From NCBI RefSeq assembly GCF_007992215.1, contig NZ_BJZV01000001.1, positions 1 through 64,000 of the forward strand: a stretch of 64,000 bases of DNA, given 5' to 3'. This DNA comes from Methylobacterium gnaphalii (GTDB lineage Bacteria; Pseudomonadota; Alphaproteobacteria; Rhizobiales; Beijerinckiaceae). The notes beneath the pieces are model-generated. The model was given only the letters and a program-made list of their open reading frames with translations. It searched no databases and was not told where the DNA came from. Below are positions 52,179-61,176 of this stretch, one piece after another. A program made the position numbers and the translations under genes. The first letter of the stretch is position 1, and each line of letters opens with the position of its first letter.

Positions 52179-52634
52179 CTATGCCCAGCTCTGGGCAGCC
52201 TTCGCATCCGCCTCCGTCGCCTCGACCCAGCCCCCCGTCGTGCCGTCTGCGAGATGCTCGCGCTTCCAGAACGGGGCGCGTGCCTTCAGGTAGTCCATCA
52301 AGAAACTCGCAGCCTCGAAAGCCGCGCGGCGATGAGCCGAGGCCGTGACGACAAGAACGATGCCTTCGCCCGGCCGTATCAGCCCGTGGCGGTGGACCAC
52401 CCGGGATGCCTGGATTGGCCAACGCTCAGTGGCCTCGGCGATGACCCGCTCGATCTCGGCCTCGGCCATGCCGGGATAATGCTCCAGTTCGAGTGCATCG
52501 AGCCGGCCATCCTCATCGCGGCATAGGCCAGTGAAGCTTACCACCGCTCCGGCGCGGCCCCGCAACTCGGCCTCGATCCGCGCGAGTTCCGCGGCCACGT
52601 CGAACGGCTCGGGCTGGATGCTGACGCGGCTCAT
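52179..52634 (-). CDS. moaE: Molybdopterin synthase catalytic subunit
   Basis: A 151-residue large subunit of molybdopterin synthase, which adds the dithiolene sulfurs to precursor Z using MoaD thiocarboxylate. Seen: GAVVSFTGLCRD at 29-40, HRHGLIRPGE at 81-90, ASAHRRAAFEA at 98-108 and the catalytic lysines Lys117 and Lys124 in MDYLKARAPFWKREHL. The start at 52634 has GAGGAG just upstream. There is no moaD gene beside it. Molybdenum cofactor also feeds formate dehydrogenase, linking it to fdhD. Confidence 0.95.
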   Translation of the reverse strand: MSRVSIQPEPFDVAAELARIEAELRGRAGAVVSFTGLCRDEDGRLDALELEHYPGMAEAEIERVIAEATERWPIQASRVVHRHGLIRPGEGIVLVVTASAHRRAAFEAASFLMDYLKARAPFWKREHLADGTTGGWVEATEADAKAAQSWA

Positions 52635-52741
52635 GGGCTCCTCGAAACGAAAGGCACGGCTTACCCTGCCGCTCATGCGCCTATATGTCCCTGCTCGGCC
52701 TCGGGCGCCATTGCGCGTCTGCTTCCGCTGAGGACGCTTGC

Positions 52742-53764
52742 GTGACTCCTGACCTGATCCTCCCCTACGACGGCGTGCTGCCGGTGTTTTCCACGCGGCC
52801 GGTCTGGTGCGGTACGGGCAGCACCGCGATCGGTGTGGCGACAATCGGCGCGCAGGCTTGGCTCGGCGACGACAGCGTGATCCGGGCTGATGGCCAGACC
52901 GTCACCATTGGAGACCGCTTCTGGCTCGGCAGCCGTTCGACGGTCCACATCGCGACCGAGACCCATCCTACGGTCATCGGCGACCGTGTCACCGTCGGCC
53001 GGAACGCTGTGGTGCATGCCTGCACGGTCGGCTCTGACGTGGTGATTGAGGACGACGTCATCGTGCTGGACGGCTCGGTGGTGGGCGATAGGGTGTTGAT
53101 CGAGGCCGGCGCAACGGTCTTCCCGCGCTCGCGTCTAGAGGCGGGCCACGTCTACGCCGGCAGCCCCGCTAAGAAGCAGCGCCCGATCACTGGCGAAGAC
53201 CTGGCTGAACGCGCCGAGCGTCTGCGCGAAGCCGCCGCCGCTGCTCCAGCACCCGCACAGGGCGATGCGCCCGAAACGGACGAGACGGTGTTCGTTGCGC
53301 GTACCGCGCGGCTCTCGGGCCGGATCATGCTCGGGGCTGGGTCGAGCGTACTGTTCTCCTGCGCGCTCAGCGCCGAAGTTGGACCAATCGTGGTCGGGGC
53401 GGACACCAACATCCAGGACAACACGGTCATTCGCACCCGCGGCGAGGGCGTCGTGATCGGCCGCGACACCACGATCGCCCACAACGTCCGCATGGCAGAT
53501 TGCCGGATCGGCGCGCGCAGCCTCATCGGGATCGGCAGCGTGATCGCTCCCGGCACTGTTATCGCCGACGACGTAATGCTTGCCGGAGGTGCCACAACTG
53601 ATCCAGGTCAACTCCTCGACAGTGGATACCTCTGGGGCGGCCGCCCGGCTCGCATCCTCGCGCCGCTCGACGCTGCCAAGCGCACGATGATGGCGCGGAT
53701 CGTCGAGGGCTATTGCGCGCACGGCAATGAGTACCGGCAGGCGCAGGCGGTCGACGCGGTTTAG
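52742..53764 (+). CDS. Two-domain gamma-carbonic-anhydrase-like hexapeptide-repeat protein
   Basis: A 340-residue cytosolic protein made of two left-handed beta-helix domains (about 1-150 and 181-310) joined by an Ala-rich linker (RLREAAAAAPAPAQGDAPET). Each half carries the gamma-carbonic-anhydrase/YrdA layout. The expected zinc histidines are split between halves: the first has H69 (STVHI) and H92 (VVHAC) but Arg87 where the middle His belongs; the second has H247 (IAHNV) but Arg231 and Ala252 at the other two places. A composite site between halves is possible. The start is GTG at 52742 with GAGGA upstream. Family members range from carbonic anhydrase to carnitine-operon proteins; the reaction is uncertain. 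Confidence 0.75.
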   Translation: MTPDLILPYDGVLPVFSTRPVWCGTGSTAIGVATIGAQAWLGDDSVIRADGQTVTIGDRFWLGSRSTVHIATETHPTVIGDRVTVGRNAVVHACTVGSDVVIEDDVIVLDGSVVGDRVLIEAGATVFPRSRLEAGHVYAGSPAKKQRPITGEDLAERAERLREAAAAAPAPAQGDAPETDETVFVARTARLSGRIMLGAGSSVLFSCALSAEVGPIVVGADTNIQDNTVIRTRGEGVVIGRDTTIAHNVRMADCRIGARSLIGIGSVIAPGTVIADDVMLAGGATTDPGQLLDSGYLWGGRPARILAPLDAAKRTMMARIVEGYCAHGNEYRQAQAVDAV

Positions 53765-53834
53765 CTTTCGCAATCCGGAGCCTCTCGATGCGGAGGCGCA
53801 TGGTGATCGAGGCAGCCAAGCCGCGTCTGTCCAG

Positions 53835-54455
53835 CTACGTCGCTGCTTGGGCATCTCCAAGAAACCGGCCCACCAGCATTCGCGCCAGCACACGCGGCGA
53901 GTCCGGAACCAACACCCCGAGCTTGTTGGAGGTCGAGAGCGAGGCGAGGCCGTGCAGGCCGGCCCAGAGTGTTGCCACGGCCTGTCGCCGTTCTATGGAA
54001 TCGGGCAGCAGGGGCGTCAGCACTTGGTCGACGAGGCCGACCGCCTCCGCCAAGGCTTCGGAATACCAGTCGGGAAACGGCACGTCTGGTGCAGCAACGT
54101 GCTCGAAGACGAGGCTCCATACCCGTGGGTCCGCGGCGACGAAGACAAGATAGGCGTCGGCGAGCGCCAGGGCGTTGTCACCTGCGGGCTTTTGCGGGTC
54201 GATCGCCTTCTGCAGCGTCGCGTACAGGCGCTGAAAGGTACGCGCATTGATCCGTAGGATAACCTGATCGAGGTCGCCGACCGCGTTGTAAATTGAGTTC
54301 GGCGCGTAGCCGATCGCGGCGGCGAGTCGTCTCATTCCGAGCCCGCGAAAGCCCTCGTTGCGCACGAGGCTCTCGGCCGCCTGGGCGACCATCTCGGTGA
54401 AACCCTCACGGTCGTGTTTGCCCCGCGGCCCTGCGGTCCCCTTGCCCCTGGTCAC
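53835..54455 (-). CDS. TetR-family transcription regulator
   Basis: A 206-residue one-component regulator. Residues about 18-62 hold the helix-turn-helix (FRGLGMRRLAAAIGYAPNSI, then YNAVGDLDQVIL), with a longer ligand-binding half (about 70-200) that contains WSLVFEHVAAP and the WAGLHGLASLSTSNK segment typical of TetR_C groups. The start is GTG at 54455 with GGGAGG upstream. It faces the aas gene across 270 bp, so it may control that lipid-remodelling gene; no clear palindrome was found between them. Confidence 0.82.
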   Translation of the reverse strand: MTRGKGTAGPRGKHDREGFTEMVAQAAESLVRNEGFRGLGMRRLAAAIGYAPNSIYNAVGDLDQVILRINARTFQRLYATLQKAIDPQKPAGDNALALADAYLVFVAADPRVWSLVFEHVAAPDVPFPDWYSEALAEAVGLVDQVLTPLLPDSIERRQAVATLWAGLHGLASLSTSNKLGVLVPDSPRVLARMLVGRFLGDAQAAT

Positions 54456-54725
54456 ATCGCCTCCCGAACGCCAAATATCGCGTTACAACAGAACGTTAGG
54501 ATATCGCACGCATCGTTGTTCTAATGCGGATCCGCGTGTGCCCCCACACGTCATGGCTTATCGCTGTTGCACGGTGTGCAAAATCGATGTTGCGCCCTAC
54601 CTCCGACTAAATATCTTGAACGTCGTGCAAACTATCTGATGGCTCGGGTCGCCGGGAGGTCAGATGGCTGGATTTGACGCCCAAGCTATCGCCGGGCAGT
54701 CATGAACCAGCCGGGAGAGAGGTCC

Positions 54726-57700
54726 ATGTTCGCTTCCCTGATGACGACGCGGCGCTTCGCCCCGCTGTTCTGGTGCCAGTTCTTCTCGGCCTTCAACGAC
54801 AACTTTCTCAAGAACGCCCTGGCACTGCTGATCCTGTTCAAAGTCGGCGAAGGCGGCGCGGATGCCGGTCATGGCGGCGTGCTGGTGACGCTGGCAAGCG
54901 CCGTTTTTATCGGCCCGTTCTTCATTCTGTCGGGCCTCGGTGGGCAGCTCGCAGACCGCTACGACAAGGCAGTTCTCGCCAAGCGTCTGAAGTTCGCCGA
55001 GATTTTTGCTGCCATGCTCTCGGTGCTCGGCTTCTGGCTGCAATCGGTGCCGCTGCTCTTCGCCGCGCTCGGCTCCTTTGGAGTGATCGCCGCGCTGTTC
55101 GGCCCGATCAAGTATGGCATCCTGCCCGATCATCTGAAGCGCGAGGAACTCACCGCCGGCAACGCGCTGGTGGAAGCTGCGACCTTTCTCGCGATTCTGC
55201 TCGGCACCATCACCGCCGGCCTTGCCATGGCGATGGGCGGCCATGCCCTCGGCCTCGGTGCCGGCCTGATGACCTTCGCGGTCCTTTGCTGGCTCGCCGC
55301 TCGCCAGATCCCGCGGACGGGAGAGGGCGATCCCAACCTCAAGGTCGATGCCAACGTCGCCCGCTCCACCGTCGAGTTGCTGCGCGACCTCTGGGCCGAT
55401 ACGCGGCTGTGGCGCGGCTCGGTGATCGTGAGCTGGTTCTGGCTCGTTGGCGTCGTGGTGCTCTCGCTGCTGCCGGTGCTGGTGCGCCAGACCCTCAATG
55501 GCACCGAGATCGTCGCAACGACGCTGCTTGCCGTGTTTTCCATCGGTATCGCGGCCGGTTCAGGTCTCGCCTCCTGGCTCGCCAGCGGCCGTATCGTCCT
55601 GCTGCCGACTCCTGTCGGCGCGATCCTGATGGGTCTGTTCGGCCTCGACCTCGCTTGGACAGTCTCTCATGCCGTGCCCGCTGCCGGTGAGCCAATCGGC
55701 GCGCTCGCCTTCGTCGGCAGTGGCACGGGCATCCGCCTCGTGGTCGATTTCGCCGGGCTCGCCATCGCGGGCGGCCTCTACATTGTGCCGTCCTTCGCCG
55801 CCGTGCAAGCCTGGACGCCGAAGGAGAAGCGCGCGCGTGTGATCGGCGCGGTCAACGTGCTGACCGCCGCCTTCATGGTCGGCGGCACCCTGGCTCTGGC
55901 CGGGCTTCAGGCCGCCGGGCTGTCGATGGCTCAGCTCCTAGCCCTAGTCGCGGTGCTTAACCTCGTCGTGGGCGTGATCGTCTTCAAGATCATGCCGACG
56001 AGCCCGTTCCGCGACTTCCTCTCCATCCTGTTCCGCGCCTTCTACCGCCTCAAGGTCAAGGGGCTTGAGAACGTCGAGAAGGCTGGCCCGAACGCGATCA
56101 TCGCGCTCAACCATGTCTCCTTTCTCGACGCGCCGCTCGCCCTGTCGCTGCTCGATACCGAACCAGTCTTCGCCATCGACCACGGCATCGCGCAGCGCTG
56201 GTGGGTGAAGCCCTTCCTCAAGATCACCAAGGCGATGCCGCTCGACCCGACACGGCCCCTCGCAACCCGTTCGCTGATCAACGCGGTGAAGGACGGCGAG
56301 ACGCTGATCATCTTTCCCGAGGGGCGCCTCACTGTCACCGGCAGCCTGATGAAGGTCTATGACGGTGCTGGCCTGATCGCCGACAAGTCCGGTGCGATGA
56401 TCGTGCCGGTAAAGATCGAGGGGCTCGAACAGACCGCGTTCTCGCGCCTCTCGCGCAGCCAGGTCCGCCGCCGCTGGTGGCCCAAGGTGACCGTGACGAT
56501 CATGGAGCCGGTGAAGCTCGAGATCGATCCGGAACTGAAGGGCAGGAACCGTCGGCGCGCGGCGGGCGCCGCCCTCTACGACATCATGTCGGATCTCGTC
56601 TTCGATACGACGGACATCGACCGCAGCGTGATGTCCGCGTTGATCGAGGCCGGCGAGCGCCACGGCTGGGGCCGCATCGCCCTCGAGGACCCGGTCACCG
56701 GCGCGATGACCTATTCGCGCCTCGTGATGGGCGCCAACATCCTCGGCCGCAAGCTCATGCCGCTGGCCCCTGAGGGTAAGACGATCGGGCTGATGCTGCC
56801 CAACGCGAACGGCGCCGCCGTCACCTTTTTCGCCCTGGCAAGCGCGGGCCGGATCCCGGCGATGATCAACTTCTCGGCCGGTGCCGCCAACGTACTCTCG
56901 GCCTGCAAGGCGGCTGAGGTCGAGACCATCCTCACCTCACGCGCCTTCATCGAGAAGGGCCGTCTCGGCGGCCTGATCGAGGGCCTCGAAGGCAAGGTGC
57001 GGCTTGTCTATCTGGAGGACCTGCGCGCCACCGTGACCAAGGGCGACAAGCTCAAGGGCCTGCTGGCACCCCGCAAGTCATTAGTGAAGCGTAGGGGCGA
57101 CGATCCCGTCGCCGTTCTGTTCACCTCCGGCTCCGAGGGCACGCCGAAGGGCGTGGTGCTCGCTCATCGCAACATGCTGGCGAATACCGCCCAGGCCGCC
57201 GCGCGCATCGATTTCGGACGCCAGGACAAGGTGTTCAACGCTCTGCCTGTCTTCCACGCCTTCGGCCTTACGGCCGGCCTCGTGCTCCCGCTGGTCTCGG
57301 GTGTACCGGTCTATCTCTACCCATCGCCGCTGCACTACCGGATCGTGCCTGAGCTGATCTACGGCACCAACTCCACAGTGCTGTTCGGGACGGACACCTT
57401 CCTCGCCGGCTACGCCAAGGCCGCGCACCCGTACGATCTGCGCTCGCTGCGCTACGTTGTGGCTGGTGCCGAGAAGGTGAAGGAATCTACCCGGAAGACC
57501 TGGGCGGAAAAGTTCGGCCTGCGCATCCTCGAAGGCTACGGCGTGAGCGAGTGCGGTCCCGTGGTCGCCCTCAATACACCGATGTTCAACCGCTTCGGCA
57601 CGGTTGGCCGCATCCTGCCTGGGATGGAATACCGCCTGGAGGCCGTGCCTGGCATCGACGAGGGCGGCCGGCTCTTCGTGAAGGGGCCAAACATCATGCT

Positions 57701-58145
57701 CGGCTACTACCGCGCCGAGAAACCCGGCGTGCTCGAACAGCCTCCGCAAGGCTGGCACGATACCGGCGACATCGTCGCGATCGATGCGGAAGGTTTCGTC
57801 GCAATCAAGGGCCGCGCCAAGCGCTTCGCCAAGATCGCTGGCGAGATGGTCTCGCTCGCCACCGTTGAGTCGCTGGCCGCCGAACTCTGGCCGGATGCCC
57901 CGAGCGCTGTGGCCGCCGTTCCCGATGCCCGCAAGGGCGAGCGGCTGATCCTGTTCACCGAGGCCAAAGGCGCGACGCGCCCCGCTTACCAGGCTTTCGC
58001 CAAGTCGAAGGGTGCGCCGGAGATCGCCGTGCCGGCGGAGGTGGTGATCCTCGACAGGCTACCGATGCTAGGTACCGGTAAGGTCGATCAGGTCGGTGTG
58101 ACCAAGTTCGCCAAAGAGCGGGCTGCGGAGGCCGAAGCCGCCTGA
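54726..58145 (+). CDS. aas: Trifunctional LplT-acyltransferase-acyl-ACP synthetase
   Basis: A 1139-residue inner-membrane protein that imports 2-acyl-lysophospholipids and re-acylates them. Residues 1-430 form an LplT-like MFS flippase (RRFAPLFWCQFFSAFNDNFL). Residues about 440-640 are a PlsC acyltransferase with the H-x4-D motif NHVSFLD at 462-468 and IIFPEGRLTVTG. Residues about 650-1139 are an AMP-binding acyl-ACP synthetase with LFTSGSEGTPKG near 798-809. In E. coli the carrier and the two-domain enzyme are separate proteins; here they are fused. The start at 54726 is preferred because GGGAGAGAGG lies upstream. A strong terminator follows. Confidence 0.9.
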   Translation: MFASLMTTRRFAPLFWCQFFSAFNDNFLKNALALLILFKVGEGGADAGHGGVLVTLASAVFIGPFFILSGLGGQLADRYDKAVLAKRLKFAEIFAAMLSVLGFWLQSVPLLFAALGSFGVIAALFGPIKYGILPDHLKREELTAGNALVEAATFLAILLGTITAGLAMAMGGHALGLGAGLMTFAVLCWLAARQIPRTGEGDPNLKVDANVARSTVELLRDLWADTRLWRGSVIVSWFWLVGVVVLSLLPVLVRQTLNGTEIVATTLLAVFSIGIAAGSGLASWLASGRIVLLPTPVGAILMGLFGLDLAWTVSHAVPAAGEPIGALAFVGSGTGIRLVVDFAGLAIAGGLYIVPSFAAVQAWTPKEKRARVIGAVNVLTAAFMVGGTLALAGLQAAGLSMAQLLALVAVLNLVVGVIVFKIMPTSPFRDFLSILFRAFYRLKVKGLENVEKAGPNAIIALNHVSFLDAPLALSLLDTEPVFAIDHGIAQRWWVKPFLKITKAMPLDPTRPLATRSLINAVKDGETLIIFPEGRLTVTGSLMKVYDGAGLIADKSGAMIVPVKIEGLEQTAFSRLSRSQVRRRWWPKVTVTIMEPVKLEIDPELKGRNRRRAAGAALYDIMSDLVFDTTDIDRSVMSALIEAGERHGWGRIALEDPVTGAMTYSRLVMGANILGRKLMPLAPEGKTIGLMLPNANGAAVTFFALASAGRIPAMINFSAGAANVLSACKAAEVETILTSRAFIEKGRLGGLIEGLEGKVRLVYLEDLRATVTKGDKLKGLLAPRKSLVKRRGDDPVAVLFTSGSEGTPKGVVLAHRNMLANTAQAAARIDFGRQDKVFNALPVFHAFGLTAGLVLPLVSGVPVYLYPSPLHYRIVPELIYGTNSTVLFGTDTFLAGYAKAAHPYDLRSLRYVVAGAEKVKESTRKTWAEKFGLRILEGYGVSECGPVVALNTPMFNRFGTVGRILPGMEYRLEAVPGIDEGGRLFVKGPNIMLGYYRAEKPGVLEQPPQGWHDTGDIVAIDAEGFVAIKGRAKRFAKIAGEMVSLATVESLAAELWPDAPSAVAAVPDARKGERLILFTEAKGATRPAYQAFAKSKGAPEIAVPAEVVILDRLPMLGTGKVDQVGVTKFAKERAAEAEAA

Positions 58146-58172
58146 CAGCGCTTCTCGCAACCTCGACGGCAG

Positions 58173-58206
58173 AAAAGCCTGATCCGCGGTGCGGGTCAGG
58201 CTTTTT
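58173..58206 (+). terminator. Rho-independent terminator after aas
   Basis: AAAAGCCTGA (58173-58182) pairs with TCAGGCTTTT (58196-58205), and the inner CCGC/GCGG extends the stem to about 15 bp around a 3-nt loop, followed by T. It lies 28 nt after the aas stop. Confidence 0.88.
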
Positions 58207-58235
58207 GCAATTCATTCGTCATGGCGCTTGAACTT

Positions 58236-58284
58236 CGATCGTGTTTCGATATATCTAAATAAACGACATATCGAAACACGATCG
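58236..58284. promoter_or_regulatory. Perfect 17-bp inverted repeat upstream of yqjI-like gene
   Basis: CGATCGTGTTTCGATAT (58236-58252) and its exact complement (58268-58284) flank a 15-nt AT-rich spacer. The right arm ends 9 bp before the start codon, so a bound protein would block initiation. It is the likely autoregulatory operator of the PadR protein. Confidence 0.75.
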
Positions 58285-58293
58285 GAATAACAG

Positions 58294-58893
58294 ATGTTTG
58301 GACGCTTTCACCACCGCGGTCACGACCTCCGCGACGAGTGGGTCTTTGCCCGCAACGAGCGTGGCGACGAGTACGGGTACAGCCCGTTCGGTCGCGGCGG
58401 GCAGCATCGCGGCAATGCACGTCATGGTGCTCCCGGCCGCTTCTTCGGCCACGGCGATCTGCGCCTCGTCGTGCTCCACCTCATCGGCCAGCAGCCGCGC
58501 TACGGCTACGAGATCATCAAGGCGATCGAGGAGCGGGTCGCCGGCGCCTACAGCCCGAGCCCCGGCACGATCTACCCGACCCTGACCATGCTGCAGGACC
58601 TCGGGCATGTGACAGTCAGTGACGGCGAGGGCGCCAAGAAGCTGCACACCATCACCGAGGAAGGACGTGCCTACCTTGATGCCCACCGTCCGACACTCGA
58701 TGCGCTGATCGCCCGCATGGACGAGACCGGCCGTCGTCATGGCGGCAGCTCGGCTCCCCAGGTCGTGCGCGCCATGGAGAACCTACGCATGGCCCTGCGG
58801 ATGCGCCTCTCGCGCGGCGCGCTGGACGAGGAGCAGATCAATGCCGTCGCGGCTGCGATCGATGCGGCGGCCACTGCGGTCGAGCGCGTCTAG
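58294..58893 (+). CDS. yqjI: YqjI-like PadR-family regulator
   Basis: A 199-residue transcription factor. The N-terminal 50 residues are rich in His, Gly and Arg (MFGRFHHRGHDLRDEW and FGRGGQHRGNARHGAPGR), a likely metal-sensing region. The PadR winged helix starts at RFFGHGDLRLVVLHLIGQQ and continues YGYEIIKAIEERVAGAYSPS, then GTIYPTLTMLQDLGHVTV. The FFGHG-ELRLV and YTPSPGVIYPTL-like pattern matches E. coli YqjI, a nickel-responsive repressor of a siderophore-iron reductase. The C-terminal helices dimerise. A perfect inverted repeat directly upstream suggests autorepression. The metal sensed here is inferred. Confidence 0.85.
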   Translation: MFGRFHHRGHDLRDEWVFARNERGDEYGYSPFGRGGQHRGNARHGAPGRFFGHGDLRLVVLHLIGQQPRYGYEIIKAIEERVAGAYSPSPGTIYPTLTMLQDLGHVTVSDGEGAKKLHTITEEGRAYLDAHRPTLDALIARMDETGRRHGGSSAPQVVRAMENLRMALRMRLSRGALDEEQINAVAAAIDAAATAVERV

Positions 58894-58963
58894 TTGAATC
58901 CCCAGATGACCCGCTCGGGAGGAGAACGGTATCGCGGGCCTTGACCGCATCGCCGAATCCCCG

Positions 58964-60313
58964 ATGCAGGGTCTCGCCAAAGGACAGCGAGGCCCGAACC
59001 GCATGCAGGCTCCTGCCATCGAAGCCAAAGCGCGCGGCGCGTCGTTCCTCAAACCGTTGTTTCGCGATCGCCGCATCGCGGCTGGGCTCTTCCTCGGCGT
59101 TGGCTCGGGGATGGCCTTCCCGCTGATCTACGCGACACAGTCAGTCTGGCTGACGCGGGCGGGCGTGCCGATCGAGACGATCGGCTGGCTGTTCGGTCTG
59201 ACCTTTCCCTACAAGCTCAAGTTCCTCTGGGCGCCGTTCCTCGACCGCTACGACCCGCCGCTGATCGGCGCCTGGCTCGGGCGGCGGCGCGGCTGGATCC
59301 TGCTGGCGCAGCTTGGCGTCGCGGCGGGTCTCGTGGGGATTGCCTTCGGAGATCCGGCCAACTGGCTCGGGTGGACGATCGCCTTCTCCCTAGCACTGGG
59401 TGTCGCCGGGGCGACACAGGACATTACCGTCGATGGCTGGCGCATCGCCGTGGTCTCGAAGGCGGAGCTGCCGCTGATGTCCTCCTGGGCTGAGATCGGC
59501 TGGCGGATGGGTACACTCGTCGCCGGGGCGGGGGCTCTCATCGTGGCCGGCGAGCACGGCTGGAAGGTTGCCTACGTTGTCATGGCAGCGATCATGTTCC
59601 CGAGCATGATCGCAGCATGGTTCGCGCCCGAACCGAAATCCGACAGGGACCCGATCCGCGAGCCGCTGAATTTCGGCGCCACGATCTGGGCGCCGATCAA
59701 GGACCTGCTCGACCGGCTCGGGCCGCTCGGCATCCCGATCCTGATCATGATCGCGGGATTCCGCATGTCGGGCTACGTTTCCACCGCGATGGCGAACCCG
59801 CTCTTCGTGACGCTGCACTATTCGGACGTCGACATCGCCACGGTGGTGAAGGTTTACGGCTTCTGGCTGGCGCTCGGCGCCACCATCCTCGGCGGCTGGA
59901 TGATCCCGCGGTTCGGCCTGATGCCGACGCTGCTCTTCGGCACCGTGTTCGGCTCGGCCGCGCATCTCGCGCTCGCCTATCTCGCGCTTTACGGGGACCA
60001 CAACGACGGCGCCTACTGGACCTTCGTGATGGCGGTCGGGATCGAGGCCTTTGCCTATGCCTTCGCCTCGATCGTCCTGATCACCTACATGTCGACGCTG
60101 ACCTCGGACGGCTATGCGGCGAGCCAGTTCGCGCTGATGACCTCGCTGGTGGCGCTGCCCGGCAACCTGCTGGCCATGACCTCCGGCGTCGCGGTCAAGG
60201 CCGTCGGTTTCGCCTGGTTCTTCGTCGGCACCTCGGTGATCGGCATTCCGGTAGCGTTGCTCTGCGGCTGGATCTGGTGGTGGCAGAGCCGGCAGGTCCA
60301 GAGCGTAACCTGA
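58964..60313 (+). CDS. ampG: AmpG-family muropeptide permease
   Basis: A 449-residue, 12- to 14-helix inner-membrane MFS carrier. Seen: VGSGMAFPLIYATQSVWLTR in the first span, GLTFPYKLKFLWAPFLDRYD (the AmpG hallmark), GATQDITVDGWRI and SWAEIGWRMGTLVAGAGALI. AmpG imports anhydromuropeptides for wall recycling. The ATG at 58964 or the in-frame ATG at 59003 could start it. It lies 70 nt after the PadR gene, so both may respond to the same metal or stress signal (inference). Other MFS members share the fold, but the YKLKFLWAPFLD motif is distinctive. Confidence 0.82.
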   Translation: MQGLAKGQRGPNRMQAPAIEAKARGASFLKPLFRDRRIAAGLFLGVGSGMAFPLIYATQSVWLTRAGVPIETIGWLFGLTFPYKLKFLWAPFLDRYDPPLIGAWLGRRRGWILLAQLGVAAGLVGIAFGDPANWLGWTIAFSLALGVAGATQDITVDGWRIAVVSKAELPLMSSWAEIGWRMGTLVAGAGALIVAGEHGWKVAYVVMAAIMFPSMIAAWFAPEPKSDRDPIREPLNFGATIWAPIKDLLDRLGPLGIPILIMIAGFRMSGYVSTAMANPLFVTLHYSDVDIATVVKVYGFWLALGATILGGWMIPRFGLMPTLLFGTVFGSAAHLALAYLALYGDHNDGAYWTFVMAVGIEAFAYAFASIVLITYMSTLTSDGYAASQFALMTSLVALPGNLLAMTSGVAVKAVGFAWFFVGTSVIGIPVALLCGWIWWWQSRQVQSVT

Positions 60314-60363
60314 GCCGTTCGGCGACCGAACTTCAGCCATCGTCTCGACCTACGAGCCCCTCC

Positions 60364-61050
60364 ATGACCTTCGACCGCCGCCGCTTCCTTGCTGTCTCCG
60401 CCGGCCTCGCCCTCGCCGGGCCGGCCTGGGCTCAGGGTTACGGGCAGACCTTCAAGGTCGAGAACGACGATGGGCGCCCGATCGCCAACATGCGCCTGCC
60501 GGGCGAACTCACCGGCCAGGCGATGGAGCTCAAGGGCGTGACCTATATCGGCCCGCGCGATGCCGAGGTCGTGCTCTACGAGTATTTCGACTACAATTGC
60601 CCGTATTGCCGGAAGGCCGCCGCGGACATCCAGGCGCTCTCCGCCAGCGATCCGGCGCTCCGGATCGGCCTCGTGAACAACCCGATCCTCTCGCCGATGT
60701 CGGCGCAAGCCGCCAAGGTGGCGCTCGCCGTCCAGCGCAAGCTCGGCTCGGCGGCCGCGTTCAAGCTCTACACTCAACTCCTCGGCACGCCCGGCCAGAT
60801 CGACGGGATCAAGGCTCTCACCGTTGCGGCCAAGTCCGGTGTCCCGCGTGCGGAGCTGGAAGAGATCGGCAACAGCGACGAGATCCGCGAGGCGCTCACC
60901 GCGCAGATGCGCCTGGCGGCCAATCTCGGCCTCACCGCGACGCCGTCCTATGTGCTCGGCAATATCGGCATCCTCGGCCATCCGGGGCCGAAGTCGCTCG
61001 CCCGGATGATCGCCGCCATGCGCCGCTGCGACCAGATCGCCTGCGGATAG
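60364..61050 (+). CDS. DsbA-family periplasmic thiol:disulfide oxidoreductase
   Basis: A 228-residue exported thioredoxin-fold protein. The signal MTFDRRRFLAVSAGLALAGP, then AWA, has adjacent arginines (DRRRF), so Tat export is possible. The catalytic CPYC motif is at residues 79-82 in YFDYNCPYCRKAAA. The cis-Pro stretch is TATPSYVLGN near 197-206. A second cysteine pair ends the protein (C222 and C227), probably structural. DsbA/BdbD-like proteins oxidise or isomerise disulfides in the periplasm. It lies 50 nt after the ampG gene. Confidence 0.88.
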   Translation: MTFDRRRFLAVSAGLALAGPAWAQGYGQTFKVENDDGRPIANMRLPGELTGQAMELKGVTYIGPRDAEVVLYEYFDYNCPYCRKAAADIQALSASDPALRIGLVNNPILSPMSAQAAKVALAVQRKLGSAAAFKLYTQLLGTPGQIDGIKALTVAAKSGVPRAELEEIGNSDEIREALTAQMRLAANLGLTATPSYVLGNIGILGHPGPKSLARMIAAMRRCDQIACG

Positions 61051-61075
61051 GCGGATGTCGGGGCGATCCAGACCG

Positions 61076-61164
61076 CCGTCACTGCGAGCGTAGCCAAGCC
61101 ATCCAGGTGCACCGCCGTCGCGGGTGGGGTCCAGGAGGGCTTCGGCTTCGCCCCGCAATGACGG
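61076..61164. repeat. Palindromic intergenic repeat element
   Basis: The left arm CCGTCACTGCGAGCGTAGCC (from 61076) and the right arm ending CGCAATGACGG (61154-61164) are inverted copies. The outermost 11 bp match in 10 of 11 positions. The body is AGC/TCCAG-rich. It is about 89 bp long, sits between convergent genes, and resembles the widespread CGTCATTGCGAG-type palindromic repeats of alphaproteobacteria. Confidence 0.65.
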
Positions 61165-61176
61165 GACGGGCTTCCC

